From positions 1-8,845 of the forward strand of contig CAJXNE010000080.1 in NCBI GenBank assembly GCA_913056285.1: a stretch of 8,845 nucleotides of DNA, read 5' to 3'. How positions within the stretch are numbered: the stretch's first letter is position 1; each line of letters begins with the position of its first letter. Origin of the DNA: an uncultured Zetaproteobacteria bacterium. GTDB lineage: Bacteria; Pseudomonadota; Zetaproteobacteria; Mariprofundales; Mariprofundaceae. A program made the position numbers and the translations under genes. The notes beneath the pieces were generated by a model. It was not told where the DNA came from. It saw only the letters and a list, made by a program, of their open reading frames with translations, and searched no databases. This document shows positions 6,469-8,845 of this stretch, piece by piece.

Positions 6469-7338
6469 TTAGCCTCTGGCAGCTTTTCTTTTTTCAAGCA
6501 AATCGTGCACAATCGGAGTCAGAATCAATTCCATTGCCAGTGAAAATTTAGAAGCAGGAACGACCAATGTATTGCGGCGAGACATGAATGAATCGTGTAA
6601 CATGGCTTGTAACCACGGGAAATCGATATCCCATTTTTCTGGCTGACGAATCCTGATAACCATTACGCTTTCATCCGGTGTGGGAACATCACGCGCAATA
6701 AATGGATTCGATGTATCCACCAACGGTACGCGCTGAAAGTTAATGTCTGTGTTGGTAAACTGCGGGGTAATAAAATGAATATAGTCATGCATACGAGATA
6801 AAATATTATCGACAACCGCTTCCTGAGAGTAGCCGCGCATGGCTGTATCCCGATGAATTTTCTGGATCCACTCCAGATTTACGACCGGGACCACACCCAA
6901 TAACAAGTCAACATAGGGCCTAACTTCTTCAACCCCACCGTGAAGGCCTTCATAAAACAACAAATCAGAACCTTCGCCAACTTCGCGCCAATCCGTGAAC
7001 TTGCCTGCACCCACACCATACACCTTGGCCTCTTCATCATCATGCACATAGGTACGCGCCAGACCTCGACCAGTGCGCTGATATGAATCAAATAATTCGG
7101 CTATTTTGTCAAACAGGTTTGCATCATCAGAGAAATGGCTCAAACGCTTTCCAGCCGCTTCAAATTCTTTGGCTTTAGCGCGAAATTCCATACGATCAAA
7201 ACGGTGAAAGCAGTCACCCTCTACAATTGAAGGCGTAACATGCTCACGTCTAAAAATATGCTCAAGGGCGGCCTTGGCTGTGCTTGTACCTGCACCGGAA
7301 GAACCGGTAACTGAAATAACTGGGTATTTTGCTGACAT
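6469..7338 (-). CDS. prk: Phosphoribulokinase (Calvin cycle, CbbP type)
   Basis: Prk phosphorylates ribulose-5-phosphate with ATP to ribulose-1,5-bisphosphate, the RuBisCO substrate. The 289-aa protein matches the proteobacterial class I enzyme in length. It has the P-loop GSSGAGTST (12-20), EGDCFHRFDR (40-49) with Asp42, His45 and Arg49 numbered as in the Rhodobacter enzyme, RTYVHDDEEA (95-104), FYEGLHGG (128-135), LEWIQKIHRD (155-164) with the Lys and Arg-Asp pair, and FQRVPLVDTSNPF. The HDDEEA...FTDW stretch resembles Calvin-cycle CbbP more than the E. coli PrkB paralogue, which has HTYDEA there. The ATG at 7338 has GGAG seven nt upstream. It has its own promoter and terminator, standing alone between mnmE and mnmG. 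No RuBisCO gene is nearby. Confidence 0.93.
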   Translation of the reverse strand: MSAKYPVISVTGSSGAGTSTAKAALEHIFRREHVTPSIVEGDCFHRFDRMEFRAKAKEFEAAGKRLSHFSDDANLFDKIAELFDSYQRTGRGLARTYVHDDEEAKVYGVGAGKFTDWREVGEGSDLLFYEGLHGGVEEVRPYVDLLLGVVPVVNLEWIQKIHRDTAMRGYSQEAVVDNILSRMHDYIHFITPQFTNTDINFQRVPLVDTSNPFIARDVPTPDESVMVIRIRQPEKWDIDFPWLQAMLHDSFMSRRNTLVVPASKFSLAMELILTPIVHDLLEKRKAARG

Positions 7339-7436
7339 ACTCTATCTCCAAATAAATTCTTTTAAAATAGGAGGTTAGAATATCCATCTCTGGTTTTTCT
7401 CTCCATCCCGCCCTCGATTTCTTCAAAAGGATGGCC

Positions 7437-7466
7437 ATTATGCAGCAAACCATAGCTACCTTTCAA
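7437..7466 (-). promoter_or_regulatory. prk promoter
   Basis: On the minus strand TTGAAA (7466-7461), an 18-nt spacer and CATAAT (7442-7437) each match sigma-70 consensus at five of six positions. It lies just beyond the mnmE terminator and about 100 nt upstream of the prk ATG, implying a leader of about 90 nt. The leader shows no clear riboswitch or hairpin. Confidence 0.62.
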
Positions 7467-7469
7467 GCA

Positions 7470-7492
7470 AAAAACGAAACGGGGCAAGCCCC
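7470..7492 (-). terminator. Probable intrinsic terminator of mnmE
   Basis: Six nucleotides past the mnmE stop, GGGGCTTGCCCC (7492-7481, minus strand) can form a short GC hairpin followed by GTTTCGTTTTTT, an interrupted T-run. The stem is short (four to five pairs), so efficiency is uncertain, but position and T-run fit a terminator separating mnmE from prk. Confidence 0.6.
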
Positions 7493-7497
7493 AAGCT

Positions 7498-8814
7498 TTA
7501 TTTTCCGATGCAAAACTCAGAAAAAACTCGATCCAGAATATGTTCAATATCGCCCACCCCAAGAATACCACCCAGCAAACTCCATGCAGTGCGCCACTCC
7601 ATTGCAGTCAACTCCAATTGTTCCTCTGAATGAAGCATTCCCACCCCCCGTTGAAGATGTGATACCACATCCACCAATATGGTTCGGTGGCGCTCTCGTG
7701 TCACCAGCAAGCCATCATCAGCCAGGTTCATGTCTCCCAAGTATTCAGCCAGGGAATCGGAAATTTTATCCAAGCCCTGACCCTGTTTAATACTTACCGG
7801 TGTAAAACTGGCTGGAAAGCCCGAATCAACGAGGTCAGCCTTGTTCATCAAAAACATATTGGCATCGCGGTTTGTCTGCCAGGTATCCGGCCGCGTTGCA
7901 TCAGCAACAAAAATAATTGCATCCGCCTGCTCAGCAGCCGCTTCGGCGCGCCGAACTCCTTCCTGCTCAATGATATCTTCACTGAGCCGTAATCCAGCCG
8001 TATCAGCAAGTCGCACGGGAATACCATGGACTTCAAAATCGATTTCAAGCACATCACGAGTCGTTCCGGGAATGTTACTCACAATAGCACGGTCTCGGCC
8101 AGCCAGGGCATTTAACAGGCTTGATTTGCCTACATTTGGAGCACCGATAATCGCAACAGTCGCGCCATCAAATAAGCGTTCGCCCAAGGGCGCAGTAGAT
8201 AATAATGCTGAAATAGGAGAGATGATACTATCCTGCATCTGCTCGGAAAGATGTTCAAAAAACAATGCTGGTATCTCTTCTTCGGGGAAATCGAGACTGG
8301 CTTCAATATGAGCCACAAGGCCAGTAAGGCGATGCATTAATTCCTCAATGCGCTGTCCAAATGCCCCCTGCAGTTGCCGCATAGCCTGCTTACCTGCACG
8401 CACAGTAGCTGCATCAATGCATGCTGCAACAGCTTCAGCCTGAGATAATTCAATATTGCCATTCTCGACCGCACGACGGGTAAATTCTCCGGGTTCTGCA
8501 GGCCTGCAACCGAGTTGATACAAGCGCTCCAGCAATGCACGCAACAACACCGGGCTCCCGTGCCCCTGCAATTCAACAACATCTTCACCGGTATAGGAAT
8601 TTGGGCCAGGAAAGAAGAGCGCCAGGCCTTCATCAAGCGCGTCACCTGAATCGTCCGTCCATTGCAGCAAGGTTGCTGTTCTCGGACTGATCTGGCCATA
8701 CTCTGTAATCTGTTGCAGGATCGATAAGGCTAGTGGACCAGATATACGTACAATTCCTACGCCGCCACGACCGGCTGGTGTGGCGATAGCTGCTATCGTT
8801 GCAATGGGTTCCAG
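7498..8814 (-). CDS. mnmE: tRNA modification GTPase MnmE (TrmE), start codon ambiguous
   Basis: MnmE is the GTPase and formyl-tetrahydrofolate-binding partner of MnmG in making cmnm5U34 on tRNAs. The reading frame begins with the folate-domain stretch EPIATIAAIATPAGRGG and VGIVRISGP, then FPGPNSYTGED and ELQGHGSP. With CTG at 8814 as residue 1 the protein is 438 aa (family about 450). The inserted G domain has G1 GAPNVGKS (224-231), PGTTRD (249-254), DTAG (271-274) and NKAD (324-327), and the C terminus is the invariant FCIGK with the functional Cys (435). There is no ATG, GTG or TTG between an in-frame TGA (8832-8830) and this conserved block. CTG at 8814 (giving MEPIATIAAIATP) is the best-placed candidate, with ATT at 8805 or 8823 as alternatives; none has a clear ribosome site. 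Identity is certain, the start is not. Confidence 0.9.
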   Translation of the reverse strand: MEPIATIAAIATPAGRGGVGIVRISGPLALSILQQITEYGQISPRTATLLQWTDDSGDALDEGLALFFPGPNSYTGEDVVELQGHGSPVLLRALLERLYQLGCRPAEPGEFTRRAVENGNIELSQAEAVAACIDAATVRAGKQAMRQLQGAFGQRIEELMHRLTGLVAHIEASLDFPEEEIPALFFEHLSEQMQDSIISPISALLSTAPLGERLFDGATVAIIGAPNVGKSSLLNALAGRDRAIVSNIPGTTRDVLEIDFEVHGIPVRLADTAGLRLSEDIIEQEGVRRAEAAAEQADAIIFVADATRPDTWQTNRDANMFLMNKADLVDSGFPASFTPVSIKQGQGLDKISDSLAEYLGDMNLADDGLLVTRERHRTILVDVVSHLQRGVGMLHSEEQLELTAMEWRTAWSLLGGILGVGDIEHILDRVFSEFCIGK

Positions 8815-8845
8815 CCGTTTAATCGACGTTCAACCATTTCATCAC

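Noticed and set aside
7841..8311. 156-codon plus-strand frame opposite mnmE
   Set aside because: Ser/Ala-rich antisense shadow of the MnmE G domain; no recognisable domain.
8819..8845. C-terminal end of an upstream gene (for example yidC or jag) entering the window
   Set aside because: Only eight codons ending at TAA 8821-8819, or a 16-codon frame ending at TAG 8795-8793, are visible, with no recognisable motif.

Overview
The window reads as part of the chromosome of an autotrophic proteobacterium. It joins two conserved housekeeping neighbourhoods: the origin-proximal mnmE/mnmG/rsmG/parA/parB cluster and a tRNA-Thr/Tyr/Gly/Thr array of the kind that precedes an EF-Tu gene. A proteobacterial (CbbP-type) phosphoribulokinase points to a Calvin cycle and hence chemo- or photolithoautotrophy. 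Base composition is intermediate. The proteins are clearly proteobacterial but diverge from the E. coli/Pseudomonas forms: MnmE has GAPNVGKS rather than GRPNAGKS, ParB has an unusual ENEQRDDL box, and RsmG is short and divergent. A deep-branching gammaproteobacterium or a zetaproteobacterium fits, but the sequence alone does not settle it.

All genes are on the minus strand, so transcription runs from high to low coordinates. In that order: mnmE (7498-8814, start codon ambiguous) with a terminator just after its stop; a monocistronic prk (6469-7338) with its own promoter and a strong 15-bp terminator; then a compact unit mnmG - rsmG - parA - parB - mtnA - coaD (6325 to 647), with an 11-nt overlap between the first two genes and gaps of 21 to 55 nt elsewhere. 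A 21-bp-arm imperfect palindrome (571-624) follows. Last comes a tRNA operon: Thr(TGT), Tyr(GTA), Gly(TCC), Thr(GGT), the final tRNA being cut by the window edge.

Functionally, MnmE and MnmG form the complex that makes the cmnm5U34 tRNA modification, RsmG methylates 16S rRNA, and ParA, ParB and parS form the chromosome segregation system. MtnA acts in methionine salvage, CoaD in coenzyme A synthesis, and Prk makes the CO2 acceptor ribulose-1,5-bisphosphate.

The most striking signal is a pair of parS sites with perfect 14-bp cores. Each is centred on the GTG start codon of a gene: one starts mnmG and the other starts parA. Both genes therefore begin Met-Lys-His, encoded by parS itself. No CRISPR array, insertion sequence or prophage is visible, and no gene-free stretch exceeds about 300 bases.
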